In this document: positions 28,756 through 37,072 of the stretch, one piece after another
How the letters are laid out: each line of letters starts with the position of its first letter
How positions within the stretch are numbered: position 1 is the stretch's first letter
Assembly (NCBI RefSeq): GCF_016804325.1
Contig: NZ_CP043627.1
Span: 6,851,001 to 6,915,000, forward strand
Length of the DNA stretch: 64,000 nt
From: Methylobacterium aquaticum
GTDB lineage: Bacteria; Pseudomonadota; Alphaproteobacteria; Rhizobiales; Beijerinckiaceae
Direction: 5' to 3'
Translations under genes and position numbers: made by a program
Notes under the pieces: generated by a model
Database searches by the model: none
Seen by the model: the letters and a program-made list of their open reading frames with translations, nothing else
Told to the model about the DNA's origin: nothing

Positions 28756-29916
28756 TCAGCCCAGGGCCGCGCGGCCGGCCGCCAGCCGGACCGCGTCGCC
28801 CTGGGGCGTGTGGATGCGCGCGCAGAGCACGTCGCGCAGGTGGCGCTCGAGCGGGTTCTCTCGCGAGAGGCCGGGATTGCCGACGAGCGCGACCGCGCCC
28901 TGCACGACCTGGATCGCGTTCTCGGTGACGGTGAGCTTGATCAGCCCGCTCTCGGCGACGGAGGGCGGCGCGCCCGCGTCGGTCTCGGCGGCGGCGCTGC
29001 GCAGGAGCCGGCGGTTGACGACGAGCAGGCGCTCGTTCTCGCCGACCGCCTCCTGGAACCGGGACAGGCTCGCCAGCGGCGCGCCGAGATTGGCCGGCGC
29101 CCGCTCGGCGAGGTAGGCGCACAGCCACCCTTGCGCCGCCCGGGCGACGCCGTCGTAGAGGCTGGCGAGCAGGGTGGTGTTCCAGGCCAGCGTGACCGCG
29201 TCGGGTGCCGCCCCGGCGGCGGGCGGGCGCCAATCGACGGCGTGGTCCTCCGGCACCAACACCCCCTCGAGCACCACGTCGTGGCTGCCGCTCGCCCGCA
29301 GGCCGAGATGGTCCCAGGTCTCCTCGATCCGCACGCCGGGTGCCGCCATCGGCACCACCACGAACCCGACCCGCGGCTCCGTCTCGTCGGTGCGGGCCCA
29401 GACCAGCCCGAAGGCGAGGATCGGCGCGCCCGTCGAGTAGATCTTGCGCCCCGTGACCCGCCAGCCCTCCGGCACCCGCCGCGCCACCGTCTCCGGCAAC
29501 CCGCCGCGGGCCGGCGATCCGAGGGCCGGCTCGACCCGGAGCGCATTGACGAAGGCGCCCTCGCGGAGGGCCGCCCCCTGCAGCCGGGCCGCGAGGTCCG
29601 CCGGCCAGTCCGACCGGGCGATGGTGGCGTGGTGGACGTATTGCATCGCCAGGACGAGGCTCGCCGCCGGGTCGGCCTCGGCGAGGGTCCCGATGACGGC
29701 GCCGGCGACCGCGAGCCCGGCACCGGGGCCGCCGCGCGCTTCCGGCACCGTGAGGGCGGCAAGACCGGCATCCCGGATCGCCGCCAGACTGTCATGCGCG
29801 AACCGTCCTTCGCGGTCGGCGGCGGCGGCGAGGGGGGCGAGGACGGGGACGAGGGCGCGCGCCATCGCGACCGGGTCGCGGCCTGCCGGGGCGAGGCGGT
29901 GCGACGAGGCCGTCAT
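28756..29916 (-). CDS. Acyl-CoA dehydrogenase-like flavoprotein (SfnB/DszC type)
   Basis: A 386-residue flavoprotein with acyl-CoA dehydrogenase fold. Visible parts are the N-terminal helical domain (LVPVLAPLAAAADREGRFAHD), the middle beta domain (GWRVTGRKIYSTGAPILAF) and the C-terminal helical domain (ASLYDGVARAAQGWLCAYL). The active-site Glu of true dehydrogenases is not evident, as in the SfnB and DszC oxygenases linked to sulfur acquisition. It is 14 bp upstream of the SsuD-like gene in the same operon. The start is the ATG at 29916; another at 29958 is possible. Confidence 0.8.
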   Translation of the reverse strand: MTASSHRLAPAGRDPVAMARALVPVLAPLAAAADREGRFAHDSLAAIRDAGLAALTVPEARGGPGAGLAVAGAVIGTLAEADPAASLVLAMQYVHHATIARSDWPADLAARLQGAALREGAFVNALRVEPALGSPARGGLPETVARRVPEGWRVTGRKIYSTGAPILAFGLVWARTDETEPRVGFVVVPMAAPGVRIEETWDHLGLRASGSHDVVLEGVLVPEDHAVDWRPPAAGAAPDAVTLAWNTTLLASLYDGVARAAQGWLCAYLAERAPANLGAPLASLSRFQEAVGENERLLVVNRRLLRSAAAETDAGAPPSVAESGLIKLTVTENAIQVVQGAVALVGNPGLSRENPLERHLRDVLCARIHTPQGDAVRLAAGRAALG

Positions 29917-30039
29917 GCCTGGGCAGCCCCGGAATGGGCTCGCCGGACCGGTCGGCATGGGATCATGATCGCATTCCTTCCTGCGCCGGACATGCCGTCG
30001 TTTCCGGTTTTTCGTCTTGAGCGGCAGTGACGTCGGCAG

Positions 30040-30125
30040 GGATCGAAACTTGATCTGAGATATCCTGAACGTCAACCGGAATGATTTTCTGGATATATTA
30101 TGGTAATGAGGAGTATTTTTCTTGG
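30040..30125 (-). promoter_or_regulatory. AT-rich regulatory region upstream of the ssu-type operon
   Basis: This stretch is strikingly AT-rich for the window (GATATCC, GGATATATTATGGTAATGAGG). On the minus strand it holds TTGACG as a possible -35, without a good -10 at 16-18 nt. Sulfur operons are often controlled by CysB/Cbl-like activators that bind AT-rich sites; that is inference. Confidence 0.3.
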
Positions 30126-30276
30126 ATAGAGCGCGGCGGGTGAAGCCGTTCTCGTCGAGCGGGCGAATGCAGCAAGGCCGTACGTTCAAGCGATGTAAAA
30201 TCGCAGATCGTGATGCCAACCACGATACACGGCACGGCAGGCTACGCGGTGCAGGGGCGACGGCCATGCGCATGAA

Positions 30277-30460
30277 CCTCCCCTTTCTGCGGGGGAGGGT
30301 GGCCTGCGGAGCAGGCGCAGCGGGACGAAGTCCCGCCGAGAGGGGCAGCGCGACGCTGATTCCAGAGGGCGCCCTTCAGAACGGTTCAGTCTTGTCCTGA
30401 AGCGGCGTCCCCTCTCCCGCCCGGCTTCGCCGGGCACCCTCCCCCGCAGCGGGGGGAGGG
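30277..30460. repeat. R4 palindromic repeat, copy b
   Basis: Left arm CCTCCCCTTTCTGCGGGGGAGGG pairs imperfectly with the right end CCCTCCCCCGCAGCGGGGGG. Inner hairpins are GCGGGACGAAGTCCCGC and CCCGGCTTCGCCGGG. Same family as 6384-6543 and 38713-38848. With the AT-rich patch it fills the 627-bp gap between the flavoprotein and VWA genes. Confidence 0.85.
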
Positions 30461-30543
30461 TTCAGGCGCGGCCACTATCGCTGTCGCCCTGCGCCACCTG
30501 CTGTGTCGTGTACCGTAGCCGGCAATCCGCGCGGCCCGTCGCC

Positions 30544-31710
30544 CTACGCCACTCCACCACCCCCCGCCGCCGGCACCGCCGCGATCCCGGCCCCCGCCGC
30601 CCACACCCCCAGATCCTGCTTGCGGATCGCCGCCGCCATCATGTCGGGGAAGAGGTCCGGCGTGCAGGCAAACGAGGGCACCCCGAGGGCGGCGAGACGG
30701 GCGGCGAGCGCCCGGTCGTAAGCAGGCGCACCCTCGTCGGAGAGGGCCAGCAAGACGACCACCTGCACGCCGGCGGAGACCAGGCGCTGCGCCTGCGCCA
30801 GCAGCCCGGCCTCCACCCCGCCCTCGTAGAGATCGGAGATCAGCGCCAGCACCGTGTCCTCGGGCCGGGTGATCCGCGACGCGCAATAGCCCACTGCCCG
30901 GTTGATGTCGGTGCCGCCGCCGAGCTGGACTGAGAACAGAACCTCGACCGGATCGTCCAGCTCGTCGGTCAGGTCCACCACCTGGGTGTCGAACACCACG
31001 AGCCGCGTCGAGACCGCGGGAAGGGACGCCATCACCGCCCCGAAGATGCTCGAATAGACCACCGAATTCGCCATCGAGCCGGATTGGTCGATGCACAGGA
31101 TTACGTCTTTCAGCGACCCGCGGCTCTTGCGGCCGTGGCCGAGGCGGGTTTCCGGGATGATGGTGCGGTATTCGGCCTGGTAGTGGCGCAGGTTCGCCCG
31201 GATGGTGCGGTGCCAGTCGATCTCGGCGTGGCGCGGCCGGCGGTTGATGCTGGCGCGATCGATCGCCCCGTTGACCGCCTGGCGGACCGGCTCCTCCAGC
31301 CGCTTCATCAGCTCGTCCACCACCTTGCGCACCACGAGGCGGGCGGTCTCCCTGGTGCGCCCGCCGAGCAGGCCGCGCATCGAGATCAGGGTCGAGACGA
31401 GGTTCACGTCGGGCTGGAGCGCGTCCAGCATCTCCGGCTCGGTCAGCATCCGCTTGAGGTCGAGCCGCTCGAAGGCGTCGCGCTGCATCACCTGGACGAC
31501 GGAGGCCGGGAAGTAGTCGCGGATGTCGCCGAGCCAGCGCGGGACGGAGGGGGCGGAGGCGCCGAGGCCCCCCTTGCGGTCGGAATCGTAGAGGGCGCCC
31601 AGCGCCCGGTCGAGGCGCAGGTCGCGCTCGCCCAAGGTGCAGCCGGTCCCCTCCGCGGCCCCGCCGCCGAGGACGAGGCGCCAGCGGCGCAGGCGTTCGG
31701 TCTCGCTCAT
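30544..31710 (-). CDS. VWA domain protein, CoxE/MoxR-partner type
   Basis: A 388-residue cytosolic protein with a C-terminal von Willebrand A domain. The MIDAS metal site is Asp208, Ser210 and Ser212 in LCIDQSGSM, with the Thr-containing GGGTDINRAV loop and the third Asp in LISDLYEG. The N-terminal half (about 1-190) is helical and similar to VWA partners of MoxR ATPases, which hand substrates or cofactors to the AAA+ ring. The ATG overlaps the stop of the DUF5682 gene by 4 bp. It is the last gene of the five-gene block. The Ala/Gly-rich tail looks unstructured. Confidence 0.88.
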   Translation of the reverse strand: MSETERLRRWRLVLGGGAAEGTGCTLGERDLRLDRALGALYDSDRKGGLGASAPSVPRWLGDIRDYFPASVVQVMQRDAFERLDLKRMLTEPEMLDALQPDVNLVSTLISMRGLLGGRTRETARLVVRKVVDELMKRLEEPVRQAVNGAIDRASINRRPRHAEIDWHRTIRANLRHYQAEYRTIIPETRLGHGRKSRGSLKDVILCIDQSGSMANSVVYSSIFGAVMASLPAVSTRLVVFDTQVVDLTDELDDPVEVLFSVQLGGGTDINRAVGYCASRITRPEDTVLALISDLYEGGVEAGLLAQAQRLVSAGVQVVVLLALSDEGAPAYDRALAARLAALGVPSFACTPDLFPDMMAAAIRKQDLGVWAAGAGIAAVPAAGGGGVA

Positions 31711-34004
31711 GCGGCGTCTCCAGCGGTCGTCGTGGGCGCGAGCAGCAGGCGCAGGATCGGCAGCACGCCCGCGGCCCGCCTGGCATCGAATCCCTCCGGC
31801 CCCTCCGCGCCGGGGGCGGCGCCCCCCGGACGGGCCAGGGCCTCGCCGATGGCCCGGCGCTCGGCCGGGGCGAGGGTCGCGAAGGTGCGGCGCACCAGCG
31901 GCAGCAGCTCGGTGAACAGGGCCTCGTCGAGGCCGGCGAGCCACCCGTCGACGATGCCGAGCAGGCCCTGGCCGTGGATCAGGACCGGGCCGCTCTCCTC
32001 CAGGAAACCCTCGATCCAGGCGGCGGCCGGCACGGCGCCGGCGGCCCGCGACAGGGCGAGATGCAGGCGGGTGCCGGCCTCTTCGGCATCGATGGCGCGG
32101 TCGTCGAACAGCAGCCGTACGGCCCGGCCGACGACGCGGCCATGGACGTGGTCCTGGTCGGCGAGCGCCCGCAAGGCGTCCTGCCAAGCCGCCTTCAACT
32201 CCGGGTCTTCCAGCAGGGCGACCGCGCCCGAGACGGCGACGATGCGCTTTTTCGCGGCTTGCGCGGCATCGTCGTCGAGGCTCTGGCAGGCGGCGACGAG
32301 GCCGGCGGCGGCCCGGGGCACCAGGCCCCGCACCAGCGCCAGGACCGGCTCGGTGTCCGAGGAACGCACCGAGCCGTAGCGGGCAAGTTCGGCGAGGGCC
32401 GGCAGCGCGTCCATCAGGTCGAACACGTCGGCCGAGACCGCGGCGCGGTCGTCGAGCGCCCGGACCACCTGCGCCGTCGCCTCGGGCAGGTCGGCATCGA
32501 GCAGCGTCCCGACGAGGCCCGACAGCTCGGCGACGCGCTGCGCCCCCCGGGCCCGGGTCTTCACCCGGGAGGCGGCGGCCTCCGCCACGGTGCCGCCTTC
32601 GGCCGAGGCCGCCACCAGCTCCACCACCCAGTCCGGCTGCCAGGCGAGGAACCACGCCTCCTTGAAGGTGCCGCGCCCGCGCGCCTCGCGCCGCGTGCCC
32701 CAGGGCACGCCGATCAGCGCCAGCCGGTTGAGGAAGTGGCTGCGGGCGAGATCGGTCTCCTTGCGCAGGTCGAGGACGAGGTCGCCGGCCGCCGCGCCGG
32801 GCTTCAGCCGCAGGCGCCTGCACTGCGCCTCGAAATCCGCCTCCACCGGCGTGCCGGGGCTGTCGGGCGGGGTGGCGCCGAGCCGCTCGCCGATGACGAG
32901 CTTGCGCCGGATCAGCCCCATCGGCGCCGGGTCGGCGAAGCAGAGGGTCGCCTGCGTCGCCTCGTCGAGGTCGTCGAGGGAGGGGCGGGACCGCCCGCGG
33001 AACGCCGCCAGGGCCTCGGCGAGGCGCGCCGCCTCGATCACCGAGGCCGGCGAGGCGTCGAGGTCTTCCGCGCGCAGGAGCGCGGCGGCCCGGGCCAGCC
33101 AGCGGGCGGCGACCCGGCCCTCGTGGTGCCACAGCGTGTCGTACCACTCGGGAGACAGAACCCCGGCGCGGTAGCCGGAGGCCGAGGCCAGCCGCTCGTA
33201 GGACCAGGGCGCCCAGGCAGCCGCGACCTTGGTCTTCGGTAGACCCTTGAGCACGGCGTTGTCGGCGGAGGCCTGGCCCTTGGCATCGTGGCGGGCGAGC
33301 GCCGGCACGTGCCAGGCGCCGCAGATCACGGCGATCTTCGAAAAATCCTCCTTGGCGGCCTTGCGGATCGCCGCCCGCATATGGGCCTCGCGGGCCTCCT
33401 CGCGCAGACCGTCCACCGGATCGGGCTCGGGCACGTCGCGTAGGGAGCCCATCGCCTCGGCGATCGCCGCGAACACGTCGCCGTCGGCGCCGGCCCGGCT
33501 CTCCACCAAGGCGTCCCACCAGCGCTCGCCGTCCGGATAGCCGGCGGCGGCGGCGAGTTCCCCGAGGGGATCGCGGCGGATCGCGGCCGGGGCCGGCACC
33601 GGTCCCGGCGCCTCCTCCGCCGCGTCGGCGACCGGCTCGGCCTCGATCGGCGCGGCATCGCCCTCCGGGGCTCTCCCGAACCCGTCGGCGAGCTGGATCG
33701 CCTGCGGCAGGTCGATGAAGCGGATCGCGGCGCCCGCCGCCAGCCCGTGGCGCATCGCCACCCATTCGGGCGAGAAGGCCGCGAAGGGGAAGAACGCGCA
33801 GTCGCGCGGCCGGTCGGGCCGGTAGACGAGGAGCGCCACCGGCGGCGCCATCGCCTCGTGCGCGGCGAGCGGGATCAGCGCGTCGGCATCCGGCGGCCCC
33901 TCGATCAGCAGGCAGTCGGGCGCGAAGTCGATGAGCGCCGCCCGCAGCGAGCGGGCCGAGCCGGGGCCGTGGTGGCGGATGCCGAAGAGGCGGATGTCGG
34001 GCAT
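31707..34004 (-). CDS. DUF5682 protein, TraB/ChaN/EreA-like N-terminus
   Basis: A 765-residue protein of DUF5682. The N-terminus reads RLFGIRHHGPGSARSLRAAL followed by PDCLLIEGPPDAD, a His-rich loop then a conserved Glu, closely resembling the metal-site pattern of TraB/ChaN/EreA hydrolase-like proteins. About 228-238, ICGAWHVPAL recalls the second His motif of that fold. The large C-terminal part (about 350-765) is helical with HEAT-like character. It has no signal peptide or membrane segment. It is coupled to the VWA gene. The catalytic assignment is my inference; the DUF call is from memory of the family motif. Confidence 0.8.
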   Translation of the reverse strand: MPDIRLFGIRHHGPGSARSLRAALIDFAPDCLLIEGPPDADALIPLAAHEAMAPPVALLVYRPDRPRDCAFFPFAAFSPEWVAMRHGLAAGAAIRFIDLPQAIQLADGFGRAPEGDAAPIEAEPVADAAEEAPGPVPAPAAIRRDPLGELAAAAGYPDGERWWDALVESRAGADGDVFAAIAEAMGSLRDVPEPDPVDGLREEAREAHMRAAIRKAAKEDFSKIAVICGAWHVPALARHDAKGQASADNAVLKGLPKTKVAAAWAPWSYERLASASGYRAGVLSPEWYDTLWHHEGRVAARWLARAAALLRAEDLDASPASVIEAARLAEALAAFRGRSRPSLDDLDEATQATLCFADPAPMGLIRRKLVIGERLGATPPDSPGTPVEADFEAQCRRLRLKPGAAAGDLVLDLRKETDLARSHFLNRLALIGVPWGTRREARGRGTFKEAWFLAWQPDWVVELVAASAEGGTVAEAAASRVKTRARGAQRVAELSGLVGTLLDADLPEATAQVVRALDDRAAVSADVFDLMDALPALAELARYGSVRSSDTEPVLALVRGLVPRAAAGLVAACQSLDDDAAQAAKKRIVAVSGAVALLEDPELKAAWQDALRALADQDHVHGRVVGRAVRLLFDDRAIDAEEAGTRLHLALSRAAGAVPAAAWIEGFLEESGPVLIHGQGLLGIVDGWLAGLDEALFTELLPLVRRTFATLAPAERRAIGEALARPGGAAPGAEGPEGFDARRAAGVLPILRLLLAPTTTAGDAA

Positions 34005-34086
34005 CGTCGCTGAGAGCCTGTTTGACCGTGTGTGCGGATCGTCCCACCCGCGATCCCGGAGCCTGTCCGATTGGTCTCGACGGTCT

Positions 34087-34250
34087 CGAAACCCTCCATG
34101 TCATTCCGGGGCCGCGAAAGCGGAACCCGGAATCCAGAACCGCAGGTGTGAAAGGATAGAGCGGAACGCGATCCGCCTTTTTCTGCACTCTCGGCGGCTC
34201 TGGATTCCGGGTTCCGCTGCGCGGCCCCGGAATGACATGGAGGGTTCGAG
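34087..34250. repeat. R2 palindromic repeat, copy b
   Basis: The clearest R2 copy: outer arms read CCCTCCATGTCATTCCGGGG and the inverse, and inner arms CCGGAATCCAGA / TCTGGATTCCGG. It occupies the middle of the 349-bp gap between the DUF5682 and MoxR genes. If it terminates, the five-gene block would be two transcription units. Confidence 0.9.
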
Positions 34251-34353
34251 ATCCGGAAGAGACCAAACGAGCACGAACCCGGGATGAGGTCGTGGGTGGG
34301 AGAGATGTGTGAGGCTGCCGAATCGACGGATATCGATCGGACGGCCCGCGGGC

Positions 34354-35460
34354 TCACGCGCTCGCGCGGGCCGCCTTGTAGAAATCCTTCCAGCCCTCGC
34401 GCTCCTTGACCACGGTCTCGAGGTATTCGCGCCAGACGATCGCGTCCTGGACCGGGTCCTTCACCACCGCGCCCGAGATGCCCGATACGAGGTCGTGCGC
34501 CGAGAGGCGGCCGTCGCCGAAATGCGCGGCGAGCGCCAGCCCGCTGCCGACGACGCTGATCGCCTCCGCCGTCGAGAGCGTACCGGAGGGCTGCTTGACC
34601 TTGCTCTTGCCGTCCACCGTCACGCCCTCGCGCAACTCGCGGAAGATCGTGACGACGCGGCGGATCTGGTCGGCGCCGGGCGGCTCGGCCGGGATCTCGA
34701 AGGCGCGCCCCAACGACGCCACCCGGGTCTCCACGATGGCGATCTCCGCCTCGATCGTCGCCGGCGGCGGCAGCACCACGGTGTTGAAGCGGCGCTTGAG
34801 CGCGCTCGACAATTCGTTGACGCCGCGGTCGCGGTTGTTCGCCGTCGCGATGAGGTTGAAGCCCTTCTGCGCCGGCACCTCCTCGTTCAGTTCGGGGATC
34901 GGCAGGGTCTTCTCGGAGAGGATGGTGATGAAGCTGTCCTGCGTCTCCGAGGGGATGCGGGTCAGCTCCTCGACCCGGGCGATGCGGCCCTCGTTCATCG
35001 CCCGCATGATCGGCGAGCCGACCACCGCCTCGCGGCTCGGCCCCTTGGCGAGCAGCAGCGCGTAGTTCCAGCCGTAGCGGATCGCCTCCTCGCTGGTGCC
35101 GGCGGTGCCCTGGACGATCAGCCGCGAGGTCCCGCAGATCGCCGCCGCCAGGTGCTCGCTGACCCAGCTCTTGGCGGTGCCGGGCACGCCGAGCAGCAGC
35201 AGCGCCCGGTCGGTGGCGAGGGTGGCCACCGCCACCTCCATCAGGCGCCGGTCGCCGATGTATTTCGGCGTCACCGCGAAGCCGGAGGCGAGCGTGCCGC
35301 CGAGAAGGTAGGTGACGACCGCCTGCGGCGACATCTGCCAGTTCGGCGGGCGCGGCCGGTCGTCGGCCTGCCGCAGGGCGGCGATCTCCTCGGCGAAGGC
35401 ATCCTCGGCGGCTTGCCGAAGCTGAGAGACCTGGCGCGACTGCGCAGCTTTGATGGTCAT
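34354..35460 (-). CDS. MoxR-family AAA+ ATPase
   Basis: A 368-residue AAA+ protein of the MoxR group. Walker A is GVPGTAKS (91-98). The Walker B strand reads RVEELTR (162-168), with catalytic Glu in the EE pair. Sensor 1 is IATANNRDRG, and the SSALKRRF segment supplies the arginine finger. MoxR ATPases form rings that remodel or activate proteins with VWA partners, as in cofactor insertion and, in some systems, defence. It lies 39 bp downstream of the DUF5691 gene and probably shares its transcript. Confidence 0.93.
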   Translation of the reverse strand: MTIKAAQSRQVSQLRQAAEDAFAEEIAALRQADDRPRPPNWQMSPQAVVTYLLGGTLASGFAVTPKYIGDRRLMEVAVATLATDRALLLLGVPGTAKSWVSEHLAAAICGTSRLIVQGTAGTSEEAIRYGWNYALLLAKGPSREAVVGSPIMRAMNEGRIARVEELTRIPSETQDSFITILSEKTLPIPELNEEVPAQKGFNLIATANNRDRGVNELSSALKRRFNTVVLPPPATIEAEIAIVETRVASLGRAFEIPAEPPGADQIRRVVTIFRELREGVTVDGKSKVKQPSGTLSTAEAISVVGSGLALAAHFGDGRLSAHDLVSGISGAVVKDPVQDAIVWREYLETVVKEREGWKDFYKAARASA

Positions 35461-35499
35461 CCTCGGGCTGTCTCCTCGGTGCGGGTCAGGCTGTGGGCG

Positions 35500-37056
35500 T
35501 CATTGCTGGAATTCGCGCCGGATCGCGACGCGCAGCTCCAGTGTCTCGGCCAGGGTGGTGACCTGCTGGCGCAGGCGGTCGTGGCCCTCGTCCTTCGGCA
35601 GCCGCGCGCCAAGGGCGCCGGCCGTGGCCGCGATGTCCTCGCCCGGCCACAGCCGCTCGCCGAGGCGGGCGATCAGCCAGGGTTTGGCGAGGTCGCGCCG
35701 CAGATTCTCGGAGCCGCGGATGACGAAGGCGAGCCAGTCGATCACGACGGCGCTGAACCGTTCGGAGAAGGCATCCGGGCCCTTCTCCAGCATCGCCAGC
35801 ACCACCTCGATCTTGCGGGCGTGGATCAGCCCGGTCACCCGCGCCTCCCATTCGGGTCCGGGCAGCAGGTCGATGGCCTCTACCCACCGGCGGAGGAGTT
35901 CGTTGGTGCGCCGGATACCGGACAGCTTGCCCTCGTAGGCCTCGGCGAGCCCGTCGGCGATCTGCGTCGTCCAAGCCGGGTCGCCGTCGCGGGCGACCGC
36001 CGAGAACAACCCTCGCAGGATCGGCTCGGCCCATTCGCTGCGCAGGGCGAGTTCGATCCAGAGCCGCGGCGGATGGCCCGAGAAGGCATGGAGCGGGGCG
36101 GCCGCCAGGATGTCCCGCAGCAGGCCGGCCCGGATGCCGCCGCCGCGCTGTTCCCAGGCATTCGGGGCGACGCCGTCGCGGGCGAGCGTCGGGGATTCCT
36201 GCGGCAGGGTGACGACCAGTTCGTGCGTCGTGCTCCGCAGCAGGCGGGCCTTGCTCTCGATGACGAGCGCGGCCGTCGCCCGGACCGCCATGCGCGAGGC
36301 GAAGAGCGAGCGGGGCAGGCGCGGCAGCAGGCGCTGCGCGGCCTCGCGGACGCCCGCGGCGCGGTCGTCGAGGCAGGTTTCGAGGAAGGGGCCGTCGGCG
36401 TCCGACAGTCCGGTCCACAGGGCGCCGACCAGGGCCGTACGGGTCTCCGCCTTCTCCTTGCGGAACACCGCCTCGAGCGCCGTCCGCGCGCCGTCCGGGT
36501 CGCGGGCGCGGAAGGCCGCGAAGGCGGCGCGGCGCTCAGGCAAGCTGCCCTCGGTCCAGTCGGCCGGGGCATCGGCCGAAGGACCGTCCTGCTCCCCGCC
36601 GCAGGCGGCGGCGAGCCAGGCGAGGTCCGGGCCGATGACGGCGCCGGCCGATTCCGGCAGGTTGCCCGCCTGGAGCATCAGCGCCTGGTGGAGCCAGGCG
36701 GGCGGGCGTACCTGCAACGAGGCGGCGAGGTCGAACCATTCGCGCAGGCGCTCGCGCCCGGCGTGGCCGCCGGTGAGGAGGGCATGGAGCCGGTTCGCCG
36801 CGGCCGGCGGGCATTCGGGCCCGGCCGTCTCGCGGACCGCCAGCGGTTCCATCGCGCCGGGCGCGAGGTCGAGCCCGGCGAGGTGGTGGATGCCGTGGAG
36901 CGCCAGCCGCGCCAGGAGCGCGCTGCCGGGATCGGACTCGGTCACGAGATCCGCCAGGGGGCCGGGGGCGGCAGGCGGGGCGCGCCCGGCGCCGAGCAGG
37001 GCGGCGGCCAGGATCGGCTCCCAGCCGTCGGCGACGAGGTCGGTCGGGTCGGTCAT
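35500..37056 (-). CDS. DUF5691 domain protein
   Basis: A 518-residue protein that I assign to DUF5691 from its position and motifs. It is helical, with HEAT-like pairs of helices over about 200-518, including TRTALVGALWTGLSDADGPF and FASRMAVRATAALVIESKARL, read in part. No catalytic motif is obvious. The start at 37056 is an ATG 16 bp after the SWIM gene stop, with GAGG directly before it. A scaffold or adaptor role for the MoxR/VWA pair is plausible but not shown. Confidence 0.72.
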   Translation of the reverse strand: MTDPTDLVADGWEPILAAALLGAGRAPPAAPGPLADLVTESDPGSALLARLALHGIHHLAGLDLAPGAMEPLAVRETAGPECPPAAANRLHALLTGGHAGRERLREWFDLAASLQVRPPAWLHQALMLQAGNLPESAGAVIGPDLAWLAAACGGEQDGPSADAPADWTEGSLPERRAAFAAFRARDPDGARTALEAVFRKEKAETRTALVGALWTGLSDADGPFLETCLDDRAAGVREAAQRLLPRLPRSLFASRMAVRATAALVIESKARLLRSTTHELVVTLPQESPTLARDGVAPNAWEQRGGGIRAGLLRDILAAAPLHAFSGHPPRLWIELALRSEWAEPILRGLFSAVARDGDPAWTTQIADGLAEAYEGKLSGIRRTNELLRRWVEAIDLLPGPEWEARVTGLIHARKIEVVLAMLEKGPDAFSERFSAVVIDWLAFVIRGSENLRRDLAKPWLIARLGERLWPGEDIAATAGALGARLPKDEGHDRLRQQVTTLAETLELRVAIRREFQQ

Positions 37057-37072
37057 CCTCGGTTCCCTGCCT

